Shown: one piece after another, positions 48,258 through 57,246 of the stretch
Layout of the letters: the number at the start of each line of letters is the position of its first letter
How positions within the stretch are numbered: position 1 is the stretch's first letter
Assembly (NCBI RefSeq): GCF_001269905.1
Contig: NZ_LHVK01000003.1
Coordinates: 972,981-1,036,980 of the forward strand
Direction of reading: 5' to 3'
Length of the DNA: 64,000 bases
Source: Pseudomonas corrugata
Lineage (GTDB): Bacteria > Pseudomonadota > Gammaproteobacteria > Pseudomonadales > Pseudomonadaceae
Notes under the pieces: model-generated
What the model saw: only the letters and a program-made list of their open reading frames with translations
What the model was told of the DNA's origin: nothing
The model's database searches: none
Translations under genes and position numbers: made by a program

Positions 48258-49279
48258 TAGCGAATACCTCCACTTGCAAGCGAAGGCGACAGAGTTGTCG
48301 TCAACGGCTTTATAGGCTTTTCCGATTTGCGATTGCCTTGTTCGTGCAATATTTGCAAGGCGTGGAAAGTTGAAGCGGGGCGATGCGTCTTTACTACCTC
48401 ATCCAGGCGATACTGAACATCGAAGGGCATGTTGTAAGTGCCCATCATGACATCCGTCAACGACAACGGAAGGCTGCTGGCCGGTACAGTGTCGGCGGTG
48501 AGCTGGGATAAGTGCAGGGCACTTACCAGATCATAGTCATTGCGAATCCCGGCACGCTGCAGGTACGCGACAAATACACCCAGGTGCAGGTTGCCGGCTC
48601 CTTTGCCCATGCCGCAAATGGATGCATCGATGTATTCGGCCCCGGCATCCATGGCGGCGATTGAGTTGGAAAGCGCCAGGGAGAGATTGTTGTGGGCATG
48701 AAAGCCCAGGGGAATCAGGACTCGGCTGGATATTCGCGTGATCAGCCGGTCGACATCGGCCGGAATCATGTTGCCGTTGGAGTCCGCAAACACCAGCAGG
48801 TCTGCCCCGGCGTTTTCCGCGCGCAGGCTCATGTCGGAAATTTCCGCTGGCCCCAGCGTCGTGACGTGAGTGATATTCGCGCTTACCTGAAAACCGTAGG
48901 ACTTGGCTAACCGCACAGTGGCCAACCCATCTTCCAGACGGTCGCGGCGCAGGCAAACCCTGATCATTGACACGCCATGCTCCTGAAGCAACTGAAAGTC
49001 GCTGGCATCAACGTTGTGCGGATGCACCATGACGCACAAGTCGATCCTGCCCGCCGCGGCGGCATGGACCGCGCTCAGGTACCGCGCATCGACAGCACTG
49101 GTGAGCCCATGCTCGTGCTTGCGTACGAACGAACCGTTGCGGTAACCGATTTCGCAATAAGGAATGCCGGCTCCGATCATTTGAGAAATTGCGGTTTGGG
49201 CGTAATCAACAGTAAAGTTGAAATCATTACGGTACCCACCATCTCGCAGCGTGACATCGATAATCTTTATCTGGCTCAT
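48257..49279 (-). CDS. DRE-TIM barrel aldolase/acyltransferase (HMGL-like)
   Basis: 340 residues from the ATG at 49277-49279 (AAGGGA about 8 nt upstream); the longer frame adds 11 residues without support. Motifs: IIDVTLRDGGYRNDFNF (DRE-type start, with GGY), IPLGFHAHNNLSLALSNSIAAMDAGAEYIDASICGMGKGAGN with the HxH metal site. This matches the pyruvate-utilising aldolase branch (4-hydroxy-2-oxovalerate aldolase-like) of the HMGL-like family more than isopropylmalate synthase. It opens the nine-gene operon, so it may make or cleave the carbon skeleton handled by the others. Confidence 0.85.
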   Translation of the reverse strand: MSQIKIIDVTLRDGGYRNDFNFTVDYAQTAISQMIGAGIPYCEIGYRNGSFVRKHEHGLTSAVDARYLSAVHAAAAGRIDLCVMVHPHNVDASDFQLLQEHGVSMIRVCLRRDRLEDGLATVRLAKSYGFQVSANITHVTTLGPAEISDMSLRAENAGADLLVFADSNGNMIPADVDRLITRISSRVLIPLGFHAHNNLSLALSNSIAAMDAGAEYIDASICGMGKGAGNLHLGVFVAYLQRAGIRNDYDLVSALHLSQLTADTVPASSLPLSLTDVMMGTYNMPFDVQYRLDEVVKTHRPASTFHALQILHEQGNRKSEKPIKPLTTTLSPSLASGGIR

Positions 49280-49600
49280 GAATACAGTCCCTTTATCATG
49301 TTTCGAAGGCACGCAAGTGTGCCGTTTTTACTTCGAATAAACAGAGGCAACCAGGAGTAACAATGTCTTGCGCAGCCGAATACGTATAACGTTCTGCCGG
49401 CAGCGGCAGCGTTATTCATCGTACGGGCAGGGGGATTTATTATTGTAGGAGTACAGCGATACAGCTTTATCCAAGGTCATGCTTCAAGCGGCAGCTCATT
49501 TGCCTGACCTGGTTCGATACTGGACAATATCCCATGAGTTGTAAACAGGTTGTTTTTAACAGCCGCTGTTAAAAATTTCCCAATCGAATCGAACCATTTA
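49280..49600. promoter_or_regulatory. Control region of the nine-gene operon
   Basis: The 321 bp between the LysR gene stop and the aldolase start hold no gene. The region is AT-richer than its surroundings and contains the palindrome at 49553-49575. The operon promoter should lie here, but I could not pick a single convincing -35/-10 pair. Confidence 0.55.
49553..49575. promoter_or_regulatory. Perfect AT-rich palindrome, candidate operator
   Basis: Arms TTTTTAACAG and CTGTTAAAAA flank CCG in a perfect 10-bp dyad. The T-run lies on the 5' side and the A-run on the 3' side on both strands, the reverse of an intrinsic terminator, so a protein-binding site is more likely. The neighbouring LysR protein is the obvious candidate ligand. 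Confidence 0.4.
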
Positions 49601-50521
49601 TTAGCGATGTTGCTGGGCAAAACAATGAATGACGAAGTCCATCATTGCCCGTATTCCGGGAGCAGTTCGCATGTCGCGATGGACCACCAGCCATAGTTCA
49701 GCATGTAACGGCTGTTCTTCGACTGGGACTCTTTGCAAACCGCCTGGGGCATCGGCCATGAACACAGGCAGCAACGCGATACCAGCCCCCGCCCTGGCCG
49801 CTTCGGCCTGTACATCGAAGGATTTTACCCTTAGCACCACAGGCCGTTGGCCTGCGGCATTCTCCAGCCAGATGCGCTGAGGAGAAGGCTCCTGCTCATC
49901 GTCATGGGCAATGAATTCATAGGCTGAGGCCGCTCGGTCCTGAAGATAGGAAGGTGCAGCGAAGAAGCCGAAGTCCAGGGTGCCGATCTTGCGCACGACC
50001 AGATCCGTCTCGGTCGGGCGTCCGACGCTGATTGCGATATCCGCTTCGCGTCTGGCCATGGAAGCCATGCGCGGGTTGGACAGGATCCGCACGTTGACGT
50101 CAGGACATTGTTCCCTTAACCGACCGAGATGGGGCGCAATGAAGTGTGTCGTCAGGTGGGGAGGCGCGCTAAGGGTAATGTCCGCGACTTTATCGGTGCG
50201 AATCGCGCAGACCGCGCGACTCAAGGCACAAGCCGTTTCCTGCATGCGGTTACCCAATTGGGCGATTCGTTCGCCGTTTTCGGTCAACTCGTATCGGTGG
50301 CTGCGTCGGTCCACCAAGCGTATCTTCAGGGCCGTTTCGAGGGCGGCTATCCGTCGTGAGACGGTGGCGTGCTCGACGTTCAACGATCGTGCCGCAGCCG
50401 CCAGGGACCGTATCCTCGCAAAGGCAATGAAGTATCGAAGGTTTTCCCAGTCGAACTGGGTGCTGTCCACAGGGAAATCGACGGTTTGCGTGGCTGTGAG
50501 TGGGGTGCTGCTAACATCCAT
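49601..50521 (-). CDS. LysR-family regulator
   Basis: 306 residues from the ATG at 50519-50521. The N-terminal HTH is FDWENLRYFIAFARIRSLAAAARSLNVEHATVSRRIAALE; the substrate-binding domain follows and includes RREADIAISVGRP and AARAGAGIALLPVFMAD. It reads in the same direction as, and directly upstream of, the nine-gene operon and follows the ADH/MFS unit. It may control either or both. The effector is unknown. Confidence 0.9.
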   Translation of the reverse strand: MDVSSTPLTATQTVDFPVDSTQFDWENLRYFIAFARIRSLAAAARSLNVEHATVSRRIAALETALKIRLVDRRSHRYELTENGERIAQLGNRMQETACALSRAVCAIRTDKVADITLSAPPHLTTHFIAPHLGRLREQCPDVNVRILSNPRMASMARREADIAISVGRPTETDLVVRKIGTLDFGFFAAPSYLQDRAASAYEFIAHDDEQEPSPQRIWLENAAGQRPVVLRVKSFDVQAEAARAGAGIALLPVFMADAPGGLQRVPVEEQPLHAELWLVVHRDMRTAPGIRAMMDFVIHCFAQQHR

Positions 50522-50572
50522 ATCGTGACTCCGTCCGAGTGGTTCTGACCGATAGAAACTCCGCTGAGTTCG

Positions 50573-50599
50573 AAAAAGACCGTGGCTTGCCACGGTCTT
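50573..50599 (-). terminator. Rho-independent terminator of the ADH/MFS unit
   Basis: On the minus strand AAGACCGTGG-CAAG-CCACGGTCTT forms a perfect 10-bp stem followed by TTT, 12 bp after the MFS stop codon. It separates the ADH/MFS unit from the LysR gene. Confidence 0.85.
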
Positions 50600-50611
50600 C
50601 AATGAATGACT

Positions 50612-51802
50612 TTAGTGCAAAACCGCTTGGGTTTCCGGCGCAAGACCAGGCTGTCGCGCCCCGTACACAAGCACCTTGGTCGCGATTGTCGCGGCTGCCA
50701 GCGCGCAGAAAACAAGGCCGCTGATGATGGTTCCTTCCATGCCCATGCGTGCCAGGAACCAGCCACCGGCAGTTGCGCCGAGCGTCACGCCAAGGTTGAT
50801 GAACGAGATATACAGGCCGGTAACAAATTCAGGAGCCTCCGGGGCTTCGGAGGTCAGCCATACCTGGGTCACGATCAGGCCACTGGTATGGGTGGCCCCC
50901 CAAAGCACGACAATCAAGACCATCGGCAAAATCGCTGGACTGGCAAAGAAATGAAGAATCAGGTACGACGCGCCCAGCATGATCGGGTGCATCAGGGTAG
51001 TACCCACTTTGTTCCTGGACAGCAAGCGGCCCGCCAGCAGATTACCGGCCACACCGCCCACGCCGAACAGGATCAACAGGGCGCTGATCACCTCACCGCT
51101 CATGCCGGCTTCACGAGACAGGTACTCGGCGCTATAGGAATACACTGAAAACATCGCACCGAAGATCAGGGTGGAGGCCAGGATATTGAGCCACAACGTC
51201 GGTTTGCGCAGGATAGCCAACTGTTCCCCGTAAGGCGTGCGCTGTCCGGCAAAGGTATCGGGTAACCGGGCGATGATGCCCAGCCCGGCAATCACATTGA
51301 CCAAGGTGCAGAACAGAAAGGCCGCTTCGTAGGAGAAGCGTGCGGCGATCCAGGTGGTGATAGGCACGCCCAGAACCATGCCCATGCTGGTGCCGACAAA
51401 TGCCTTTGCCGTCGCCTGTGTAGCCTGTTCCTTGGGATAGAGAGAGGCCACCGCGACGAACGCCAGTGAGAAATACACCGGATGGAAGAACGCCGGAATG
51501 ATCCGCAGGACCGCCAGTGATCCGTAATTGGGCGCATAAGCCGACAAGGCGCTGGAGCCGGCGAAAATGAACAGTGACAAGGTCAGGACCCGCTTGCGGT
51601 TGTAACGCGAGAGCAAAAGCACCATGAAGGGACCGAACACCGCGATGATCAGGGCGAACAGGCCTACCAGATAACCTGCCTCGGAGGCGCTTACGCTGTA
51701 GCGTTCGATGATCACGGGCAAAATGCCGACCACGCCGAACTCGATGGTGTAGACCCCGAACAAACCCAGGGCAATGAAGAACAACGGGTTGAACATTTTC
51801 AT
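50612..51802 (-). CDS. MFS transporter, DHA1 (drug:H+ antiporter) type
   Basis: 396 residues with twelve predicted helices. It starts MFNPLFFIALGLFGVYTIEFGVVGILPVI, with the loop LLLSRYNRKRVLTLSL in the place of the DHA1 motif A. The ATG overlaps the stop of the upstream dehydrogenase gene (ATGA). It resembles sugar/drug efflux proteins of the AraJ/YdhP kind. The substrate is unknown. Confidence 0.9.
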   Translation of the reverse strand: MKMFNPLFFIALGLFGVYTIEFGVVGILPVIIERYSVSASEAGYLVGLFALIIAVFGPFMVLLLSRYNRKRVLTLSLFIFAGSSALSAYAPNYGSLAVLRIIPAFFHPVYFSLAFVAVASLYPKEQATQATAKAFVGTSMGMVLGVPITTWIAARFSYEAAFLFCTLVNVIAGLGIIARLPDTFAGQRTPYGEQLAILRKPTLWLNILASTLIFGAMFSVYSYSAEYLSREAGMSGEVISALLILFGVGGVAGNLLAGRLLSRNKVGTTLMHPIMLGASYLILHFFASPAILPMVLIVVLWGATHTSGLIVTQVWLTSEAPEAPEFVTGLYISFINLGVTLGATAGGWFLARMGMEGTIISGLVFCALAAATIATKVLVYGARQPGLAPETQAVLH

Positions 51803-52800
51803 GGCCGGTCCTCCAGGGTCACGATGACTTTACCGAACTGCTCTCCGGCTTCCAGATATCGATGGGCTTCGACGATTTCTTCGAAGGCAAAGGTCTTGGC
51901 GATCACCGGGGACAGGCTGCCATCGACCAGGCCGCTGGATACGAACCTCTTGCCTTGGGCAAACAGGACGGGATCGTTGACGACTTCATGCAGCAGGTAT
52001 CCCCGCAACGTCAGGCTTTTTCCCAGCACGGTGAACAGCGGAAAGGGCGAAGGTTCGCTGCTCAGGGCGCCGTATTCGATGATGATGCCGCCGCGACGGG
52101 TGGCGTCCGCCAGTTGCTCGATAGCCGGACCGCCCACAGGATCGAAGACAACCCGCACGCCATTACCGGCGGTGATGTGCTCGACACGTGCTGCCAGGTC
52201 TTCCACGTCGCTGACGATCACATGGACGGCACCGGCCGCCAGCAGTTTGCGCACCTTCTCCTCACCACGGGTTACTGCGATAGGAATCGCCCCAACCCGG
52301 TTCGCAATCTGGATGGCGGCCAGGCCTACGCTGCTCGACGCCGCGGTTATCAGCACGAAATCTCCCGCATCCAGCTTTGCCACGGGTAACAAGGCGCCCC
52401 AGGCCGTGAGATATTGCATCCAGACTCCAGCGGCCTGCTCCATGCTGAGCGAGTCGGGATGCCGGACCAGCATCGCCGCCGGGACGACCGCTCGCTCGGC
52501 ATAGGTTCCCCATTGAGCGATGCTCGAAGGGGGAACCAGGCTGACCGGATCACCTATTTCAAAGTCGCGTACGGCGTCGCCCACGGCTTCGACAAAACCT
52601 GCGGCTTCGTATCCCAGTCGGCTGGGGAACTCAGCTTGTTCCAGGTACTGGCCGCGCCTGAACATCGACTCGGCGCGGTTGAGACCGATGGCCCTGACGC
52701 GGATGCTGACCTCATCGGGGCCGGGCTGGGTGACCGGTAGGTCCTCTATCCGCAGGACCTCTGGATCACCGTACTCATAAAATCGAACGACACGTGTCAT
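51799..52800 (-). CDS. Zinc-type alcohol dehydrogenase/quinone oxidoreductase (MDR family)
   Basis: 333 residues. GroES-like N-terminal domain (YEAAGFVEAVGDAVRDFEIGDPVSLVP) and Rossmann domain (FVLITAASSSVGLAAIQIANRVGAIPIAVT). The Cys cluster of zinc enzymes is missing, so it is likely a zinc-free NADPH oxidoreductase. It forms a two-gene unit with the MFS transporter. The substrate is unknown. Confidence 0.9.
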   Translation of the reverse strand: MTRVVRFYEYGDPEVLRIEDLPVTQPGPDEVSIRVRAIGLNRAESMFRRGQYLEQAEFPSRLGYEAAGFVEAVGDAVRDFEIGDPVSLVPPSSIAQWGTYAERAVVPAAMLVRHPDSLSMEQAAGVWMQYLTAWGALLPVAKLDAGDFVLITAASSSVGLAAIQIANRVGAIPIAVTRGEEKVRKLLAAGAVHVIVSDVEDLAARVEHITAGNGVRVVFDPVGGPAIEQLADATRRGGIIIEYGALSSEPSPFPLFTVLGKSLTLRGYLLHEVVNDPVLFAQGKRFVSSGLVDGSLSPVIAKTFAFEEIVEAHRYLEAGEQFGKVIVTLEDRP

Positions 52801-52878
52801 GGTATTTCTCGCAAGGGTTAGGAACGTTTTCAGTCTAGGGGCGTGTCCAATGCAGAAAAACGCGCTGGAGTTCCGGTG

Positions 52879-55800
52879 TTAACGGATGTATGTGTCCGTA
52901 ATGGAAATCGATTGGCGCTGAGGTAGCCGGCGGCCGACGCTGCGAACCAGCACGTAGAAGAGCGGGGTGAAGAGCAGGCCGAAAGCGGTCACGCCCAGCA
53001 TGCCGAAGAACACCGCGACGCCCATGGCCTGGCGCATTTCCGAACCGGCACCGGTAGAAATCACCAGGGGAACGACGCCCATCACGAAGGCAATCGAAGT
53101 CATCAGGATCGGTCGAAGCCTCAGCTTGCTGGCTTCCCAGGCGGCGCTCAGAGGGGTACGCCCCTGGCGTTCCAGATCCCTTGCAAATTCAACGATCAGG
53201 ATGGCGTTCTTGGACGCCAGGCCCACCAGCACCATCAGGCCGATCTGGGTGAAGATATTGTTATCTCCTCCTGTCAGCCAGACGCCCGCGAGGGCCGAGA
53301 ACACGCCCATTGGCACGATCAGGATCACCGCCAGCGGCAACAAAAGGCTTTCGTACAGTGCCGCCAGTACCATGAAAACCAGTAGCGTGCTGACCGCAAG
53401 CACCCAGCCGGTTGCGTCACCGGCCAACCGCTGCTGGTAGGTCAGGTCGGTCCATTCCATGCGTATGCCCTGGGGCAGTGTTTGCCGGGCGATGCGCTCG
53501 ATGGCCGCTTCCGCCTGGCCCGAGGAGTAGCCAGGGGCAGGCGCGCCATTGACGTCCGCCGCTGTAAAAGCGTTGTAATGCACGACCATTTCCGGCCCGT
53601 AATCGGGCTTGACCGACAACAACGTCGATAGGGGCACCATGTCGCCGTATGCATTGCGTACCTTCAAACGCGTGATGTCTTCGGGATTGGCCCTGAAGGG
53701 CGCATCTGCCTGCGCCCGAACCTGGTAGACACGCCCGAAAAGGTTGAAATCGTTGACGTACAGAGAACCCAGGTAAATTTGCAGGGTCTCGAATACGTCT
53801 GTCACCGAGACGCCGAGCTGCTTGGCTTTGACCCGGTCGAGATCGACATCCAGTTGAGGCACGTTTATCTGGTAACTGGAGAACAGTGGTCCCAGCTCCG
53901 GTGCTTTGGCAGCCTCGGTCATGAACGCTTTGACCGCGCTGTCGAGGGCGACATACCCCAGGCTCGCCCGGTCCTCGATCTGCAATTTGAATCCGCCAAG
54001 CGTTCCCAGGCCCAGGACGGGGGGCGGGGGGAAGACTGCCGTGAAGGACTGCGTGATCCTCTTGAATTCGCCATTGAGGTCTGCCGCTATCCGGTTCGCC
54101 CCCAGCGACTCGCCGGAGCGTTCGGCAAATGGCTTGAGGATCACGAAAATGATCCCGGAGCTTGACGAGTTCATCAGGCCGTTGACGGACATGCCGGGAA
54201 ACTCGAGGGTATGGGCAACGCCAGGATGCTTGAGCGCGATGTCATTCATTTGCTGGATGACCTGCTCGGTGCGATCCAGCGAGGCGCCGGCGGGCAATTG
54301 GGCGAAACCCACCAGAAATTCCTTGTCCTGGGCCGGAACGAACCCCGTCGGCAGCGTGTGGCTGAGCCATGCGCAGGCACACAGCAGAACGCCGAATAAT
54401 GCGAACGTCCTGCCTTTGTGTGCCAGGACTCCGCGCACGCCGGCGCCATAGCGGTCCTCGGCTTGCTTGAATAGACGATTGAAACCCTTGAAGAACCGCC
54501 CCATGACTTTGTCGATCCCACGCTCCAGTGGATCCTTAGGTGCGCCGTGGGGCTTGAGCAGCAGGGCGCAGAGGGCTGGGGAAAGTGTCAGCGAATTGAA
54601 CGCCGAGATCACCGTGGAGATCGCAATGGTCAAGGCGAACTGGCGGTAGAAGCCGCCGGAAAGACCGGGCATGAACGCCAACGGAATGAACACGCAAACC
54701 AGCGTCAGGGTGATGGCTATGATCGGTTTGCTGACTTCTGCCATGGCTTTGTGAGTTGCTGGGTGAGGCGCCAATCCTTGTGCGATATTGCGTTCGACGT
54801 TTTCCACTACCACGATTGCGTCGTCGACAACGATGCCGATCGCCAATACCAGGCCAAACAGCGACAGGGCATTGATGGAGAACCCGAACGCCAGCAGGAA
54901 CGCCAGCGTGCCGACGATGGATATCGGCACGGCCAGCAGTGGGATGACTGATGCACGCCAGGTCTGCAGGAACACGATGACGACCAGCACGACCAGCACG
55001 ATGGCTTCGAACAGGGTGCTGATGACCGCATCGATGCTGGAACGAACGAATTGGGTCGGGTCGAAGACGATTTTGTAATCGACGCCCGCCGGCATATCGG
55101 CCTTGGCTTCAGCCATGATTTCCCGGGCACGGGCAGAGATATCCAGGGCGTTGCCGCCCGCCATCTGGAAAACCCCGAAGCCCACCGCCGGCTGCCCGTC
55201 CACCAGCGAGCGAAGCGCGTAGGTAGAAGCCGCCAGCTCGATCCGGGCCACATCGCGTAAATATGTCACGCCCCCATCCGGCACCGTCTTGATGACGATG
55301 TTGCCGAATTCCTCTTCGGTTTTCAGGCGCCCCTGGGCATTGACCGAGAGCTGCAGCTGGACGCCGGCGCGCATAGGCGAAGCGCCTATGACGCCGGCCG
55401 CGACCTGAATGTTCTGCTCGCGGATGGCCTGGACTACCTCGCCGGCGGTGAGGCCTCGCTGCACCACGCTGTCGGGGTCGATCCAGATGCGCATGGCGTA
55501 ATCGCCGCCGCCCCAGATGCGCACTTCGCCGACGCCAGGTATGCGCTCAAGCTGGCTCTTGATGTTCAGGATGCCGTAGTTGCGCAGGTAGTTGGCGTCG
55601 TATTCATTGTTGGGCGACACCAGATGGATCGCCAGGGTCTGGGTCGATGACGATTTGCTGGTGGTGACGCCCAGGTTCAACACGTCGGCCGGGAGACGCG
55701 GCAGGGCTTCTGAGACGCGGTTCTGCACCAGCTGCTGGGCCTTGTCGGGATCGGTACCCAAGGCGAATGTCACGTTGATCGCCAACGTTCCATCGCTGTT

Positions 55801-56052
55801 GGCCTGGGATTGCATATACAGCATGCCTTCCACGCCGTTGATGCGCTCTTCAAGGGGCGCGGCAACGCTTTCAGCCACCACCTTGGGGTTGGCGCCTGGG
55901 TATTGGGCGTTCACGACGATCAGCGGCGGAACGACATCGGGGTACTCCGACACCGGCAGTCGCGCCAATGAGAGGAGGCCGGCCAACAACACAAGGGCGC
56001 TGAGGACACCGGAAAAAATCGGACGGTCGATGAAGAATCCGGAAATATTCAT
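52879..56052 (-). CDS. RND multidrug efflux pump, inner-membrane subunit (MexF-like)
   Basis: 1057 residues from the ATG at 56052, which shares its A with the stop of the adaptor gene (TGATG). N-terminal FFIDRPIFSGVLSALVLLAG, the charged membrane helix GIVVDDAIVVVENVERN that carries the proton relay Asp pair, and FRPPI-like C-terminal LRPILMTSIAFVMGVVPL are all present. Full length for HAE1 pumps. It would expel drugs or aromatic compounds using the proton gradient. No outer-membrane channel gene follows, so it must borrow one such as an OprN/OprM-type protein encoded elsewhere. Confidence 0.95.
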   Translation of the reverse strand: MNISGFFIDRPIFSGVLSALVLLAGLLSLARLPVSEYPDVVPPLIVVNAQYPGANPKVVAESVAAPLEERINGVEGMLYMQSQANSDGTLAINVTFALGTDPDKAQQLVQNRVSEALPRLPADVLNLGVTTSKSSSTQTLAIHLVSPNNEYDANYLRNYGILNIKSQLERIPGVGEVRIWGGGDYAMRIWIDPDSVVQRGLTAGEVVQAIREQNIQVAAGVIGASPMRAGVQLQLSVNAQGRLKTEEEFGNIVIKTVPDGGVTYLRDVARIELAASTYALRSLVDGQPAVGFGVFQMAGGNALDISARAREIMAEAKADMPAGVDYKIVFDPTQFVRSSIDAVISTLFEAIVLVVLVVIVFLQTWRASVIPLLAVPISIVGTLAFLLAFGFSINALSLFGLVLAIGIVVDDAIVVVENVERNIAQGLAPHPATHKAMAEVSKPIIAITLTLVCVFIPLAFMPGLSGGFYRQFALTIAISTVISAFNSLTLSPALCALLLKPHGAPKDPLERGIDKVMGRFFKGFNRLFKQAEDRYGAGVRGVLAHKGRTFALFGVLLCACAWLSHTLPTGFVPAQDKEFLVGFAQLPAGASLDRTEQVIQQMNDIALKHPGVAHTLEFPGMSVNGLMNSSSSGIIFVILKPFAERSGESLGANRIAADLNGEFKRITQSFTAVFPPPPVLGLGTLGGFKLQIEDRASLGYVALDSAVKAFMTEAAKAPELGPLFSSYQINVPQLDVDLDRVKAKQLGVSVTDVFETLQIYLGSLYVNDFNLFGRVYQVRAQADAPFRANPEDITRLKVRNAYGDMVPLSTLLSVKPDYGPEMVVHYNAFTAADVNGAPAPGYSSGQAEAAIERIARQTLPQGIRMEWTDLTYQQRLAGDATGWVLAVSTLLVFMVLAALYESLLLPLAVILIVPMGVFSALAGVWLTGGDNNIFTQIGLMVLVGLASKNAILIVEFARDLERQGRTPLSAAWEASKLRLRPILMTSIAFVMGVVPLVISTGAGSEMRQAMGVAVFFGMLGVTAFGLLFTPLFYVLVRSVGRRLPQRQSISITDTYIR

Positions 56053-57218
56053 CACTGTTGCGCCTGTGGCTGTGACGGTGCGCGTACCGGAGCAACCTGG
56101 GTGCCCGGCGTCGCCAGATGCAAGGAACTCACGACAACCTGTTCCTCGGGTTCGATACCCTGGTCAATGACACGAAGGGCGCCCTGGCGGATCCCTGGCT
56201 TGACCTGCCGGTACTGGACGCGGCCTTCGGCATCGACTACCAGCACATACTTTTTGTCCTGGTCGGTGCCGATGGCGCTGTCGTCAACCAGGGTCGCGGG
56301 GCGACTGGCACTGCCTGGCAGCAGCACCCTGGCAAACAGGCCCGGGCGCAGTTCCCCGTTGCTGTTGTCGAAACTGGCCCTGACCCGGATAGTGGCCGAC
56401 CGGGTATCCAGCCGATTGTCCAGGGAGCTCAGCTTGCCTTTTCGGGGATAACCCTCTTCATTGGCTAACCCGAGCATGACCGGTACCGGATCGGCTGTCG
56501 GGCGGTTGCCCAAGTAGCGCAGGAAGGTCTTTTCATCCACGTCGAAGTCTGCGTAGATCGGCGAGATCGACACCAGGTTTGTCAAGGCCGTGGAGCGTTC
56601 GCCCACGTCGACGATATTGCCCGGTGTCACTTCTACTCGTGAAGCTCGACCGTCGAACGGTGCGAGAATGCGGGTGTGCTCAAGATCAAGCCTTGCCAGC
56701 TCGACCCTGGCCTGGGCTTCATTGACCCTGGCCTGGGCTTCGTTGGCGCTCTGTATGCGCTTGTCCAGGTCGGTTTTTGCGATGGCGTTGCTGGAAATCA
56801 GATGCTCGTAGCGCTGCAGTTCTTTCTGGGCAAACACACTCATCGACCTGGCAGCCACAAGCGCAGCTTGAGCTTGTTGCAGCGCCGCGGCATAAGGCCG
56901 TGGATCGATCTCGAACATCAGGTCACCTTTGCGCAGCATCGCGCCGTCCTTGAAGTGCACGCTGATGAGCGTGCCGGCGACTAGAGGCTTGATAACCACG
57001 GTGTCGGTGGCGACCAGGCGACCGGTATAGCTCTGCCAGTCGACGACATCACGCGTGACGGCGGCCATCACTTGCACCTGGGGCAGCGGTGCGGGGGCGG
57101 GGTTAGCCTGGGCAACCGGCGACTTCATGCTGATTGCGAAGCCGGCAAGCGCCGCCAGCACCAGTGCGCCCAGTGCCCAGGCGGGCACGCCGCTCAACCT
57201 GCGAGTAAACGATGACAT
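56052..57218 (-). CDS. RND periplasmic adaptor (MexE-like)
   Basis: 388 residues from the ATG at 57216-57218, preferred over an ATG three codons earlier because AGGA then sits 8 nt upstream. The N-terminal helix WALGALVLAALAGFAI acts as anchor or signal. Lipoyl halves are DTVVIKPLVAGTLISVHFKDGAMLRKGD and ILAPFDGRASRVEVTPGNIV, around an alpha-hairpin rich in Ala/Gln. The tail is Pro/Gln-rich. It is the first gene of the pump operon. Confidence 0.93.
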   Translation of the reverse strand: MSSFTRRLSGVPAWALGALVLAALAGFAISMKSPVAQANPAPAPLPQVQVMAAVTRDVVDWQSYTGRLVATDTVVIKPLVAGTLISVHFKDGAMLRKGDLMFEIDPRPYAAALQQAQAALVAARSMSVFAQKELQRYEHLISSNAIAKTDLDKRIQSANEAQARVNEAQARVELARLDLEHTRILAPFDGRASRVEVTPGNIVDVGERSTALTNLVSISPIYADFDVDEKTFLRYLGNRPTADPVPVMLGLANEEGYPRKGKLSSLDNRLDTRSATIRVRASFDNSNGELRPGLFARVLLPGSASRPATLVDDSAIGTDQDKKYVLVVDAEGRVQYRQVKPGIRQGALRVIDQGIEPEEQVVVSSLHLATPGTQVAPVRAPSQPQAQQ

Positions 57219-57246
57219 GGCAAGCATCCTTTCTAAATGGAGAAAA

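Noticed and set aside
47067..49279. Leucine-type or phosphonate (PepM) chain-extension pathway
   Set aside because: The aldolase is closer to pyruvate aldolases than to isopropylmalate synthase, and no aconitase-type isomerase or PEP mutase gene is present.
49553..49575. Intrinsic terminator for the LysR gene
   Set aside because: The stem has T-run 5' and A-run 3' on both strands, opposite to an intrinsic terminator, so it is listed as a possible operator.
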